Shown here: in pieces, positions 30,214-43,680 of the stretch
How the letters are laid out: each line of letters starts with the position of its first letter
Numbering within the stretch: the stretch's first letter is position 1
Source of the DNA: Moniliella sp. 'wahieum'
Lineage: Eukaryota > Basidiomycota > Moniliellomycetes > Moniliellales > Moniliellaceae
Length of the DNA stretch: 64,000 nucleotides
Assembly (NCBI GenBank): GCA_003971905.1
Contig: RSEE01000057.1
Location: forward strand, 248,001-312,000
Direction: 5' to 3'
Made by a program: the position numbers and the translations under genes
The notes under the pieces: generated by a model
The model's database searches: none
Seen by the model: only the letters and a program-made list of their open reading frames with translations
What the model was told of the DNA's origin: nothing

Positions 30214-31860
30214 CATGCTGGCCGCCTTGTTTGCTGCTGCCTCCTTGACCGCTTCGGTCGCCGTGTCCGCTGCGCCCGCTCCAGATGCAGCCCCCCGCCG
30301 CCTCTCGCTGCCGGTCTACAAGTTCGACCGCCACGCCGAACGCCACGCCAAGCGTGGCCAGGCCAGCATTGACGCCACCCTCGCTCACTTCCGCGGCCAG
30401 CAGGCCTACCTCCGCAACAAGTACAGCGGCAAGAATGCCACCTCGACCTCCAAGCGCCAGACCACCGCCCTCACCGATGTTGGCACCGACTCGTACTACT
30501 ATGCCCCCGTGGGCATCGGCACCCCCGCCCAGACTCTGGCCGTAGTGCTTGACACGGGCTCCAGTACGTTGCTTTCCCCGCGCTGTCGTACGTACTGACA
30601 CTCGCATCAGGTGACCTTTGGATCGCCTCCAACGAGTGCACCACCGATGCATGCAGCAGTCTTGCCAAGTTCACCACCTCGGCTTCAAGCACTTTCCAGT
30701 CGTCCAACACGCCCTTCTCTGTCACGTATGGCTCGGGTGCCACCAAGGGTCACCTTGTCTCTGACACCGTCAGTCTTGCTGACTACTCGGTGCAGCACCT
30801 GACGTTTGCCCTTGCTACCGACATGGCCGACGGCACTCTCGATGCGCCAGCGTCGGGCCTGATGGGCCTTGGACTGCAAGAGCTGAGCTCGCTGGCGTGA
30901 CTCCATTCTGGGAGGTCCTTGCCAAACAAAACGTGCTCTCGGCACCAGTGTTTAGCCTCCAGCTTGCTCGTAACACCCGAGCCACCTCCGCCACGTCCCA
31001 GGTGCCTGGTGGCGTGTTTACGCTTGGCGAACTCGACTCGAACCAATACTCGGCAATCAACTGGGTCAGCGTCGACTCTCCATGGTGGAGACTGGCTACT
31101 GGGCGATCCCTCTTGACGCCATGCAGCTCAATGGTGGTAACACGGTTACCTTCACTGGCAAGACGCCATTGCGGATTCGGGCACGTCCCTGATTGGAGCG
31201 CCGTCCCAGGTAGTTTCGCAGCTGTACCAAGCGATTCCCAACTCGCAGCAGTACGGCAATCCAGACCAGGGCATGTACGTTTTCCCTTGCCAGGAAACCG
31301 TCAAGCTTTCATTCACTTCGGCGGCAAGCAGTACATGGTCGACCCCAATGACTTTAATGCCGGTGCCGTTGACAACACGGGCTCCATGTGCCTGGGCGCG
31401 GTGTTCGCTATGGACACGTCTCCTTCGATGCCGAGTTTCATCTGCGGTGACTCGCTTATGAAGTCCTACTTTACTGCATTCAAGCTAGGCCAAAAGGTCA
31501 GGCGCCGCAAGTGGGCTTTGCCAACCTCAAGAACGGCGACTCGGCCAGACGATTGCTACGACCGCGACGTATGTGACGGCGACGGGGGCCTCTGGCGCAG
31601 GGTCTGCTGCTTCTTCTATTAATGTGCCTGGGCCCGGGCTTACCTCGGCGGCGAATGCTGGCGCGACTGGCACACAGGTGTACTGGGGCTCGGGTCTCTC
31701 GTCGCCGGTTGGCTCGGGGTCCAAGGGCGTGGCTTCGGTCCAGACCCAGGCCGGAAGCTCGGCCTCCAAGTCGCCCGCGTCCAGTACGGCCGTGTCGAAG
31801 GTCATCTTGCTTGGCTCTACCCTCCTGGCCTCGGTGGCTGGGATGGCGTGGGTGCTGTAA
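30214..31860 (+). CDS. Pepsin-type aspartic protease, secreted and probably GPI-anchored
   Basis: ATG at 30214 opens a signal peptide (MLAALFAAASLTASVAVSAA). A propeptide ends in dibasic SKR (about 30455). Both catalytic motifs are present: VVLDTGSSDLW, split by a 47-nt intron at 30564-30610, and IADSGTSLIGAPSQV at about 31170. The flap Tyr is in VTYGSGATKGHL, and substrate-cleft landmarks such as DGTLDAPASGLMGLG follow. After the A1 domain there is a Ser/Gly/Ala stalk (GASGAGSAASSINVPGPG) and a C-terminal hydrophobic tail (STAVSKVILLGSTLLASVAG), typical of a GPI-attachment signal. Missing bases near 30897, 31080, 31165, 31320 and 31490 break the frame. Likely role: processing at the cell surface or nutrition, by analogy with yapsins. 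Confidence 0.88.
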
Positions 31861-32197
31861 CCCCCCCGTTTTGGTCTCACTCATTTCATCAGGAACAGTT
31901 ATCCGTTCATCTCCCCTTTTTTTTCGAACCCTTGACATTTAACCTTGGACCTACTTGGCTCGATCCAGTGTTCTACCCACCTGACATTTGGTGTTGCCCT
32001 TGCCTTTTGACATAGCGTGGTTTACCCTTTCTGAGCTTCTGGCTTTTGCAGCTTGCTTGCTTATACAGGTCTCGCTCTCCAGGTCACCAGCACAGACATC
32101 CCTTGAGTCAATGAACTGAATTTTGGTCGCCGTCAATCGGCGCTAAGCGAAGAGGAAGGAAGTGAGAGTAAAACATGCAGTACATGAGCGAGAGAGT
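31861..32197. other. Convergent 3' regions of protease and RPL5
   Basis: Short spacer between two converging genes, with T-rich stretches near 31918. No additional gene seen. Confidence 0.5.
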
Positions 32198-33090
32198 TTA
32201 GAGCTCGCCCCCGCAAACGCAGCCTTCTTGGCGGCGATGCGCTCCTTGCGCTGCTCGTAGTGAGCTTAACTTGCTTGAACTTGAGCGACTCCTTCTTCCA
32301 GTGCTCCACGTCCTTCTTCGTAGGCTCAAAGTCGGGGTTCTCCCGGATCTGCTCGTAAGCCTTCTCGTAGATCTCTTCAATGTCATCCGACGAAATGTCA
32401 TCGGCGAGGTAGGAGGCAAAGTGCTTCTTGAAGCGTTCATCGTCCTCCTCCTCAAGCGACTCCATAACTCAGCCACATGACCACCAAAGATGTAGTTACG
32501 GAGCACGTCCGCGTCCAGCTCTTTCTCCTCGGCATCGTAGCCAGGGAAACGCTTGGGCGAGTGGGGCACAAAGACCACCATCCGAAGCACCCTTCATCGC
32601 GGCAAACACGCGCGAACCGGTCGAGGTGCGCTTGAGACCAACGTCAAGGAAAACCTTGAAGGGGCGGGGGGCACCCTCCTCCTCCAGGGCCTCAGTCTCG
32701 GTGAACTCACCATCTGGCTCGGCCACACCCTCGTACTTCTCGTCAAGGCCAAGCTTCTTGAGAGCACGACGGGCTACCAAGAGACCCGTGGCGTAGGCAG
32801 CAGTCCAGTTGGACAAACCGTGGTTGATGCCGTACTTGGGCAGCTCCTTGGAGTGCGCATGGGCAAACACAATGTCGTCGCCTTGAATCTTGGCAGCCAC
32901 AATCTGCACCGTGACGTACTTGTTGGAGAAACGGACAACGAGACGGTACTTGGGCGCATTGTACTTGTTCTTGGCTTGGGTCACCAGGGCCCGACGGCGG
33001 CAAAGTCCGTCTTGCCCTCACGGCGCCGACGGTACTTGACCTGGTACCGGAAAAGTAGGCTGACGTCTTGACTTGCTTGACGAACGCCAT
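32198..33090 (-). CDS. RPL5: 60S ribosomal protein L5 (uL18), 5S rRNA-binding
   Basis: Binds 5S rRNA and joins the large subunit with L11. Signature text: [149 protein letters not shown] and the end KKAAFAGGEL. Total about 297 residues, the usual length. No intron is needed, but about five single missing bases break the frame (near 33048, 32995, 32580, 32465 and 32265). Each has conserved sequence on both sides, so I treat it as a functional gene with base-call errors. It is divergent from RPL15. Confidence 0.93.
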
Positions 33091-33230
33091 GGGTGCGGTG
33101 GGAGAAGCTCGTGACGCGGGCTGGGCGGCTACTCCGGCGTCCACCTACCTGCTCGTCTTGGCTGGCTTTCCGATTATCGATTACGGTGCAGGGCTGCCAC
33201 CGCCCAACCCACTCGCGGGCGGACATTAAA

Positions 33231-33240
33231 CTAGGGTTGG
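33231..33240 (+). promoter_or_regulatory. TAGGGTT box 1
   Basis: CTAGGGTTGG, a partial match to the longer box at 33296-33308. Candidate site for a Tbf1/Rap1-like factor. Confidence 0.4.
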
Positions 33241-33295
33241 GCCCCGGTGGGCGAGGCACGGGGGCGCCCACTTGACCGCTGCGGCCCTCCGCTCG

Positions 33296-33308
33296 GGTTA
33301 GGGTTGCC
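33296..33308 (+). promoter_or_regulatory. TTAGGGTT box 2
   Basis: GGTTAGGGTTGCC, identical over 13 bases to the minus-strand box at 1640-1652 upstream of CHO1. It lies about 90 bp upstream of the RPL15 ATG. Confidence 0.5.
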
Positions 33309-33394
33309 CCCTGGCCAGCTTCACCACCCCTGCGTCCAATTGATGGGATAGCAGGACAAAGGGGCCGCGCTGCCGCGCCTTTGACCGACCAAAG

Positions 33395-34003
33395 ATGGGT
33401 GCCTACACTTACCTTCAGACGCTGTACAACAACAAGCAGTCGGATGTGCTGCGTCTGCTGTTCCGGCTGCGCTGCTGGGAGTACCGACAGTTGAACGCGA
33501 TCCACCGCGCCTCGCGCCCCTCGCGTCCGGACAAGGCGCGTCGTCTTGGCTACAAGGCCAAGCAGGGCTACGTCATTTACCGTGTGCGTGTGCGCCGTGG
33601 TAACCGCAAAAAGCCTGTTAGCAAGGGTATCACGTATGGCAAGCCTGTGCACCAGGGTGTCAACCACCTCAAGTACCAGCGCACTCTCCGTTCTACCGCC
33701 GAAGAGCGCGTGGGCAAAAAGTGCGGCAACTTGCGCATCCTCAACTCGTACTGGATCAACCAGGATGGCATCTACAAGTACTACGAGGTGATTGCCGTTG
33801 ACCCCTCGCACAAGGCCATTCGTCGTGACGCACGGATCAACTGGATTGTCGGCCAGAAGCACCGCGAGTCCCGTGGCCTCACCGCGACGGGCAAGAAGTC
33901 CCGTGGCCTGGGCAAGGGCCACCGCTTCAACAAAACTCAACATGGCGGGAAAAACGCTACGATCAAGAAGCGCGACACACTTTCGCTTCGCCGCTACCGT
34001 TAA
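33395..34003 (+). CDS. RPL15: 60S ribosomal protein L15 (eL15)
   Basis: Complete, uninterrupted 202-residue frame from ATG at 33395 to a stop at 34001-34003, close to the 204 residues usual for the family. Recognised by [64 protein letters not shown]-equivalent [40 protein letters not shown] and the basic end. It binds 28S rRNA in the large subunit. It has no intron, which is unusual among intron-rich mushrooms. The gene is free of the indels seen in its neighbours. Confidence 0.98.
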   Translation: MGAYTYLQTLYNNKQSDVLRLLFRLRCWEYRQLNAIHRASRPSRPDKARRLGYKAKQGYVIYRVRVRRGNRKKPVSKGITYGKPVHQGVNHLKYQRTLRSTAEERVGKKCGNLRILNSYWINQDGIYKYYEVIAVDPSHKAIRRDARINWIVGQKHRESRGLTATGKKSRGLGKGHRFNKTQHGGKNATIKKRDTLSLRRYR

Positions 34004-35642
34004 ATGGCTATGCGGACTTGGTCCCTTCCCTCGTTGTCTTCCTATGGGCGTGGTCTCCGATCGGCTCCCATTCTTTCCCTGTCGCTTTGCTTTGCCTTCG
34101 TTCGAAGCAGTTCTCAACCCCTGGCATTTTCCTCCCCACATTGCTCTCATCCCTGCCTTCTCTTTGTTCGTCAGCTATCCCATTCTGCCCCTCAAAAATG
34201 GCATCTGCCTTTTCGCATTCTTTTGGTGTGTGCACATCCATATACGATTTTGGTAGTAGTCAGAGATCATAGATGATGGGCTTGAGGGACTTTTTAATCC
34301 ATCGTGACTCTTGCGTGGGGGAAGTAGGTCAGGTGAGCGAGTGTGCCCTTGTGTGCGCCTGATTGGTCTGTCTGAGGCCTGACGTTGAAGTATCACAGTG
34401 CCTACCACGACTCCCTTGCCTTAGGCCTTAGGTTAATGATCGATGCTTTCTGATTGTGGAGGGAGTGGTGCCAATATCCAATGCGCACTTGCATCTGGCA
34501 GCTGGTGAGTGTGGCGGCCCACATATCGGAAGGCTTGATCTCATGCATCATGCACCGCATGCAGAAACTGGCTCTGAAGCTTCACTGAAGGCTCAGCGCG
34601 TCCGAGCCTGCACCTCACCCGATCCTATCTTTCTCCCCCGACGCGATCTCTCCCAGGCCCGTTGCGCAACGAGCGACATGGGACATGCGCAGATGGCATG
34701 GCGGGGCCTAGGGCCAGTGCGCAAGTCGACAGGACGCACACAAGGACATGATGCATGTGCATGAATATGAATGCCCACGATTTGGGCCTGATAGGTCTGA
34801 TACAGCAGGGCACAAAAGGATACAAGATGCAAAAGGATACAGCTGATGGGCTGTGCTGCGCCAAACAGCACGTGGCCATTGGATGATGATCCCTATGGTG
34901 CCACGGTTCCACCTCCTGTGGCTGGCGTGTGGCGAGCGGTGCAGGTGAAACGCGTTTTGCCGTTGTCGAAGGAAACAGCAAGTCGCTCTCACTGGCACTG
35001 GCGACTTGGAAGCTTGGAGCTTGCAGGCTTGAAGCCTGAGTCTGACTAGTGACTAGAGTGAGTGACTTGGGTAGTGACTTCGTGATAGTGGCCGGTGAGC
35101 CCGGTGCCGATGTCGATGACCACATGAGATCGATGATCAATGATCGATGATCGATGACCCCCAGCAACCACACGCCAGCAAGCGAAGACGATGCGCCCGC
35201 AGGTCTACTGGCAGAAGGCCAAGTGGTGGACTTGGTCAAACCCACGGTGGAGATGGTGGGGTTGGCGGGTGCAGTGGGTCACTCTTGGCGTGGTGCTGAT
35301 GGGGCTGATGCGCCGATCCGAAGTATCCAGCCATGCCCCGCATGGCGCCGTGTGCCGCACGTCGCGGATGCCCTGTGCGTGAAGTGGCGGCAGGCACAGC
35401 TCCAGTGTCGGCGCGGGGGGTTTGAAACTTGGTGCGATCGAGCACACGGACAGGCGAGCAGCGCAACCGTTCGTGCGTCTCACACTGCCCCCTCGCCGAC
35501 GCGGTGCCAGATTGCCCGGTGGCTGGGTGCTACGCGAAGTATCCGCCGCCCCCTTAAGACCCCCCCCCCCGGTTGCTCGCACCGCTCTCCCTTTCGCTCC
35601 CTCCCACTGCCATCCGCCTCCCTGCCCTTCCCTCCCTCCACG
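34004..35642. other. Intergenic spacer
   Basis: Contains palindromic words: ATGCATCATGCA near 34542, CCTTAGGCCTTAGG near 34420, GATCGATGATCGATGA near 35140. The last 150 bp are C-rich and pyrimidine-rich, as in leaders of highly expressed genes. No separate gene supported. Confidence 0.5.
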
Positions 35643-37219
<1,577 letters not shown>

Positions 37220-40200
37220 TTGGCTCCCCCCTTTTTTTCTGGACCCGATACCTCCAGCTTTCCCCCATGTCTCTGTGCTTAATGTGTACTTGCCTTGCCA
37301 ATTGGTCTGTCGACCTCAGCGTATCCAGATTGTCCGCGTAGCTTGTAGCTACGCCCTAGACGTAAGTGGTAACCGGTGGTAAATCGACCTGATGTTATCA
37401 AGTCAATCCGGCCATCGACTGTCACTCATGTCACGGCTGCAGTAATGCCCGGTGGGCAACAGTCTTCATGGGGCGAAGGGTTGCCCCTGCAGTCCCCCCC
37501 GCCGCAAAACGTTAAATGGTAGGGTGTCGACTGTTAGAAGCTTCAAGCTCCAACATGCTAGCAACACCTATGAGTAATCCCTCAAAAACACAAGCTAAGA
37601 TGTTTGTTGATGGCAGCCATCCCCGCACCTTAGGCCACGTGCATGACACGCACTGCTGTTCGCTTCAAGCTTCATAGCTTCATCTCGCTTTTCTCCGACC
37701 CCTCCCCACGGCTAAACCGCCGGTAAGGTGTAACAAGTAACGTGTAACCCGGATACCTCCATGCCTTGCACGTTTTGAAGCTCAGGACGCTCAGCTAGCG
37801 CTCAGCCGCTCAGAGCGGATCAGGCTGAGCGGCTCAGGGCGCTGATCGATGATCAGCGAGCGCTCAGTGCCTCAGCTCGGGTCTCACTCAATGCCGCCCA
37901 GAGTGCTTCCGAGCGACGCTGTAAACTCCGGTATTTGACTAGTTGACTGGTGGAGGTAAGGAAGTGGAGGCTGTGGAGGCAACCCTAGCAACCCTAGTGC
38001 ACAATTTTTGCCGGGATGCCATAGCATTTTTTTCAGCGCACTTGGACGAGCAGGGTATAAAAGGCGTGTGTGGTGGCTCCCTGTCTGCAAACCAAGACCA
38101 TTCTCAGCAGAATCTGTGCATACAGTTATCTTCCGAGTCTGGCCAGCTCTATTTTTGAGCCACAAACTACAGGGCAGAGGATGAATCCTTTGGTTCTTGT
38201 ACGTCTCGCCCTTAAGCAGTGAGGAGCAACGGCCCTTCCCTTCGGGGTCGATGTCGCCTTCCGATGACCTGGCCACCCTCCGTCCCATTACCCGCGTGCT
38301 CGTTTGAGTTGCAGGGGCCGTGAGGCGTGGAGGCGAGATGGCCAAATTCTGATGCCTCCCTGTACGCAATTGTCATCCACATCACAATGTTATCTTACTC
38401 TCAGGTGACCTCTGGTAACTTGCATCGCGGCCAGTATTGACAGACCTTTTAATACCTGCGCCCGATTGGCCAGCGTCAGCGCCTTTGGGAGCACGGGCTA
38501 TCCTCTCTGAAAGTTCCCCACATTCTGTTTATACCTGTCATGCATCATGAGGCACTTGAGGCCTGGTTCCTCCTGTATATAAGCAACCCTGTCTAGATGG
38601 TCAGGCTTGCTAACTGTGGTCCTCATCGACGGTCCTGTTACACCTGTTACACCTGTCCCCGTTCCAATCATTCCATTCCTCTCTCGCCCTTCCACCTTTT
38701 CTATCACCCTTACGAATTTACGACTAGCGTCGGTTCCACTGCAAGCCGCGGTTGCTCTCAGTGACGCGTGTGCTCTTCATTAGGACTCCGTCTGATTCCG
38801 CCTATTACACTGTGGCGCGTCTCGAGTGTGGTAACGCCCCAGGAAACCCACATTACACCGGAGTTCCAAGACCCCTGTAACAGGTCTGACGAACTACGTC
38901 GCTGCTCCTTCCTCAGAGAGTCTGAGCTGCGGCCTTTTGGCACGCACAGGCAGCCACCCAACCTAGTAGAGGGTCTCTCCCTCGCCTCTGCACCCGCTCG
39001 GTTCGACTACGATATGATATATGAGGCCGGACATTCCGTACGTGACTCCGATTGGCCGTCCCAGGGTTTGTATGCCTAAACTATAGGAGTGGGTCCCACC
39101 TCGGGACTTCCCCCGGTCGGTCATGATGAGAAAGAGAGAGACCGATGGTGTGTTTTCACATTGCAATTAATCCCTCGGAGACTGGCGTGTGTGTTGGTCA
39201 TCTCGGAAGGCGTCTAAGCCAGTATATATGGCTTAAGGGGCACGAATGACCCTCTCACAGACACCTTAATCAACATTATTGAGATGGGGAGAACTGGTAG
39301 TAGAGGGTATAAAGAAGGAATTGGTTAAAAATAATACACGGCAAACGATGGGGTAGGTGGTCTTTATTGCTCAACCGAGTAGGGCTGTGTACTAGTGCTA
39401 CTGAATGAGCAGGAACATTAAAATACGAGACTTTTCGCCTGTCGTGATTGAAGCTCGCTCACATCCGGTGTTTGCTGTCAGTGCGCTCGCCCACAAGCAA
39501 GAGTAGGCCGATGACGACGTCATGACCAGCAGGCCAAGACAACCCTCCGCTCCCGCCACATTTCATTTCCAAGCCTTCGACGGATGGAGAGCGAGGACTG
39601 AGGGGGGAGGGTAGTCGGACGAACCGATGAACGTATGGTGGGCATCTGCAAGATGTATGACGCGCTTCTCCCTCCTGTTCAATCTCTTCTTGGCAGTCTT
39701 TTGGCCGCATATAGAGTACCACCCGCTTGTCGTGCATCACAGTGCTGCATCAGCGCATCCAACATCAATGCATCAACCACCCGAAGGGGTATCGGAGTTC
39801 GCCGTGCTGACGCATGACGTCTTGCGCGCCCAAGCGCCCCCCGCTCCCACAGATCCTATACCCCCCCACCGAAAGGCAATTCTGATCCGAGAGACCGGTG
39901 TGGTAGGCCCTAGTGACGGTGACATGTGACAGGGAGTATGCATTGTGAAAGTTGAAAAAGAATCTCAAGACCCATTGGTCCCGGTAACGTGTAATCGATA
40001 ATCGGAGAGTTCAATATCGATGATCGATCATAGCGCTGGCCGAGGAGCACTAACATGTAAGACACAGCGGAGCTTTATGTTTTTTGGCCCTTCTATTGGG
40101 TTGACGCGTGACACATGGACTTGACCGGTGACCAGTGACTGGCGAAGCCGGAGGGGTGCCAGGGATGTCCTGGGTTACCTTTTGGTCCATGCATGGTACA

Positions 40201-41179
40201 TTCATTTAGTTCCTGGACCCTCCCCTTACGACATCTATGGCACGCTGCCTGTCTTACCCAGGCACACCTGTCCGACACTAATAAGCACCACCACAGCACA
40301 CTGCCCCTCTGCCCTCCTCTTCTGGCAGGCCAAGCTAAGCCAAGCAAGCCAAGCCGGGCACTTCTTGTGCACGTCTCCTCCACGTGTGGGTTACACCCTC
40401 GTTCTCCCCTGAGGCCTGAACGCCAGAGAAGGAACGCCGCGTGTTGCCAATATAGACCATGGCATTATGGAAAGCACCTGTATAGCAATTCTACAGAGCC
40501 CGCCGTTTTAGGCTCCTTTACGCCTTCGAAAGACTGTAGTCTCCATCTTAATTTCTCACCAGCCCTTGCGTCTGTTGCCCTCCTTAGACTCCCACTGTTT
40601 CTCGTCATCGCTCCGTTGCCCGCGTTACGCAGAAGAAAAAAATCTCTGCGGGATAGTCGATAGCCAAAAGCTACTTCGGTTTTGCTATAACCATGGTTCC
40701 TGATGCATGAGGCTTGAGGCCCTGAAGCCCTCAGGATTCCAGTCTGAAGCGTCAAGTTCAAGACTGATGTGAAGCGTGTGACGGTTGAAGACATTTCGAG
40801 CATGAAATAGAGTGCCTTTTATTCGCGCAAAACGTCTTTAACCACGTCTCACGATCTGTTTTACCCAAAGAGTGCACGCCTCGCCGCTGTTATGGCTCAC
40901 TGCACAACGTCTGTGTCAGGCCCTATATGCACATCCGTCCTTGGCATCCCGGATGCTCACCATATCGTCATTGGAGCGAGGGTCACATGTCGCATGTCAC
41001 ACCAAAAAGGAAGTTTCTTGGGCTGCATAGCAGGTGTTTAATAACGGCCACGTATTGAGATTGGGCAGCCGCAAGCAAGCTTGGGATCCGACCCAAACGA
41101 TCCCCTTTTCACGCCTCTGGCCGCGTGGACCTCTCTTGTCTCCCCACCATCCTTTGCGTATACTGGTTCAAATAGGGTC
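37220..41179. other. Gene-poor region
   Basis: About 4 kb with no protein that I recognise. It holds tandem TAGGGTTGC boxes (37979-38000, minus orientation), a palindromic CTCAG/CTGAG cluster (about 37780-37880) and two TATA-like boxes without a gene behind them (38056-38062 and 38577-38584). CTTCAAG and ATCGATGATCGAT words are scattered through it. The right end is the upstream region of the KRE6-like gene. Confidence 0.5.
37780..37880. repeat. Palindromic CTCAG/CTGAG cluster
   Basis: Many alternating GCTCAG and CTGAGC words within 100 bp, including GCCGCTCAGAGCGG and TGAGCGGCTCAGGGCGC, with ATCGATGATC in the middle. Able to form several alternative hairpins. No coding frame fits it. Confidence 0.75.
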
Positions 41180-43225
41180 ATGGCCCTTCTATCCCCGAGG
41201 GAGTACTCTCCCATGTCCGCTAACAGTCCTACGCCCTCGTCTCCTGTCCTATCCTCCCAGATCCATCTTCTGCCCAGCAGTGTACCCGTGGCGACGGGTT
41301 CGGATGCCCCGGAACAGAACCTGATGAGCATTTGGACCAGCGCAGAGGGCGCTGACCCCGACGATTATTTGCACTCTGTGGAACAGGGAGGGAAAGATGG
41401 GCGGTGGGGCGGGATTGACCTGCGTGGGCTGCTCAATCTCTTTACCATGATCCTGGTTCTTATGGCAATCTTGATGCTCTTTGCGGGCTATCCTTTACTC
41501 CAACATTTTCCCCCACAATTCGATCCCGACCAACCTGAACTCGACTGGACAGGTTCCTGTGCTGCCGTCATTACCCCAATTGATCGATCCCGACACTCCG
41601 GCCTCGGCTCGCAAATGGCATTCAAGTGCCCACAATTTGGATTATGAGCTGGTCTTTTCCGACGAATTTGAAAAAGAGGGTCGCACTTTCTGGCCGGGCG
41701 ACGATCCCTTCTGGGAAGCAGTGGATATTTACTATGGAGCCACCGTCGATTTTGAGTGGTACTCGCCCGAGGCCGTTAACACCACGAATGGAGCGCTGCA
41801 GATCACCATGACCGAAAAGAACACCCACAACCTCAACTTTCAATCGGGCATGCTTCAAAGCTGGAACAAGTTTTGTTTCCAGGGCGGATACATTGAGATG
41901 GCTGCTCTTCTCCCCGGAACCGCCAAGCAACGTGGTTACTGGCCTGGATTATGGCGATGGGCAATCTGGCACGCCCAGGCTACCTCGGCTCAACTGAGGG
42001 CATGTGGCCGTATGTATTTCGAGCGCTCCCACCTCCTCCTCTGCTCTTTTCTTTTGAAAACGTAAAAACTGACATGAAGGATGGACACCCCTCAGCTACT
42101 CGTACCAAGCTTGTGATTGGGGGACCCTCCGTAACCAGACCAATCCAAGCCAGACCGAACCGGCTGCTGCACTGAATGCAAATGCTCAATGGTCTTACCA
42201 ATACGACCATAAGCTCTCCTTTCTCCCTGGTCAGCGAGCCAGCTCCTGTACCTGCCCTGGCGAGGATCACCCGGGGCCCAATGTGGGCATTGGACGGGCT
42301 GCACCCGAGATTGACATTCTCGAAGCACAAAACAACGCCGCTGGTGGCCATGCTTCCCAAAGTTTGCAGGTGCGTTTCCGCTAGCTCCTCGGAGAAACTT
42401 TGAGGGCAAAAGGAAGGGTTTGAAGAGCGAACGTAAGAAGAAAGTGTGCTGACGTTTTACTGTTGAATTCGGTTGCAGACGGCTCCTTTTGACGCGGACT
42501 ACTGGTGGAACAATTCAACAGCCACGATTTACCCAGGTACAGTTGTCAACTCGTATACGGGAGTGTGTTCCAAGTACGTGTGGTTTCTTTCCCCTCCCCA
42601 GGTTTCTCTATATACCTTTTTAGCTGCTAATCCCTATCCCCCTACTTCTCACACAGGAGGCTGTCTCCGGCGTCACCCATATCCCGGACAGGCCTATGTA
42701 AACGCGCCCAATGCAGAGTACACCACGTTCGGGTTTGAATATGCGCCCGATTTTGACGGAGACGGATCTGCTGGCTTTGTAACCTGGTGGGTCGACGGCA
42801 AGCCCACTTGGACTGCGCCAGCCTCCACCGTGGGCCCCAACCCCACCAGTATGGTTTCCCAGCGGCTGATTCCCCGGGAACCGATGAGCATTATCTTGAA
42901 TCTTGGTATGTCCCGCTCTGTCTACACACACCCATCACAGTCATCCCGGGCATTACGCAATTAACCGCTCTCTCCTCACCGTGCAGCAATCAGTTCCGGA
43001 TTCAGTGCCATTTTCTGGGACGAACTCACCTTTCCTGCCGTTATGCGAGTCGATTCGGTACGGGTCTACCAATTGCCTGGTCAAACGCGTGTCTCCTGCG
43101 ACCCACCCGACCATCCCACATCCAAGTACATCAATGATCACCTCGACGTCTACACTAACCCGAATTACACTGTTTTCCCGAAGAAGTACAAATGGCCCAA
43201 GAATCGCTTGATGGGGCCATGTTAG
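41180..43225 (+). CDS. KRE6: Kre6/Skn1-type beta-glucan synthesis protein (GH16 fold, type II membrane)
   Basis: Needed for beta-1,6-glucan in the cell wall. A Ser/Pro-rich cytosolic N-terminus starts at ATG 41180. A single membrane helix (LLNLFTMILVLMAILMLFAG) follows, then a lumenal GH16-like domain: NLDYELVFSDEFEKEGRTFW, DPFWEAVDIYYGAT, LARPGYLGSTEGMWPY, SCTCPGEDHPGPNVGIGRAA and the catalytic-type PEIDILEAQ (E-x-D-x-x-E). FGFEYAPDFDGDGSAGFVTW, ISSGFSAIFWDELTFPAVMR and a terminal VFPKKYKWPKNRLMGPC follow. Introns are seen at 42010-42095 and 42370-42478, at about 42575-42656, and after LNLG at about 42905. Frame changes occur near 41575, 41950 and 42560. Ends convergent with the KH-protein gene. 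Confidence 0.92.
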
Positions 43226-43680
43226 TCGTGCGGTTTCTGGTCTTCCCCTTCGCTCAGCACCCCCCATTCTTTATGTCTACTTCTCTACCACATTCTTTGC
43301 TCAGTGAACACTCTGTCCCGGTATACACAAACATGCACAAGAGGATTGATGACATCCTACGCTGTGTATGGTGTTTAGGCTCTCGAAGGAGAGACCACCG
43401 CTTTACCAAATGAGTAGATAACGTGAGAGTAGACACATGTGAGAGAGCACAGGGGGTCCAGAGGAGAATCGGAGCTAGGCGTTTGACGAACGGGTGTGAC
43501 AGATAAGGTGAAAAGTAGGCCTCGCAGACCAGGCAGGAGGGAGACAGATGAGGCAGGGGGGATGGTTTATTTACAGATAGGGGATGATTTGGGTCTTGGC
43601 GCGTTGAGGGGAAAGGGTATGTGGAGGTTGTCTCAAATCGTAACGTACTATAATGTACACTAATCTGGAGATCCTCTGGT
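43226..43680. other. Spacer between convergent genes
   Basis: 3' regions of the KRE6-like and KH-protein genes. A hairpin near 43376-43398 with TTCGAG in its loop resembles part of a tRNA arm but no complete tRNA can be drawn. Confidence 0.45.

Larger units (their letters stand above)
33091..33394. promoter_or_regulatory. Bidirectional promoter between RPL5 and RPL15
   Basis: Only about 300 bp separate the two ribosomal-protein ATGs. It contains two TAGGGTT boxes in the same orientation, at 33231-33240 and 33296-33308. Paired ribosomal-protein genes sharing a promoter allow joint control; use of the boxes is inferred. Confidence 0.6.

Noticed and set aside
29360-30652. 430-codon minus-strand open frame upstream of and overlapping the aspartic protease
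   Set aside because: Lies in very GC-rich DNA where stops are rare, overlaps the protease signal peptide antisense, has no ATG-supported start or recognisable domain, and is compositionally skewed.
43365-43430. Possible tRNA on the minus strand (TTTGGTAAAGCGGTGGTC)
   Set aside because: A D-arm-like and a hairpin segment are present, but no T arm, acceptor pairing or sensible anticodon loop can be drawn.
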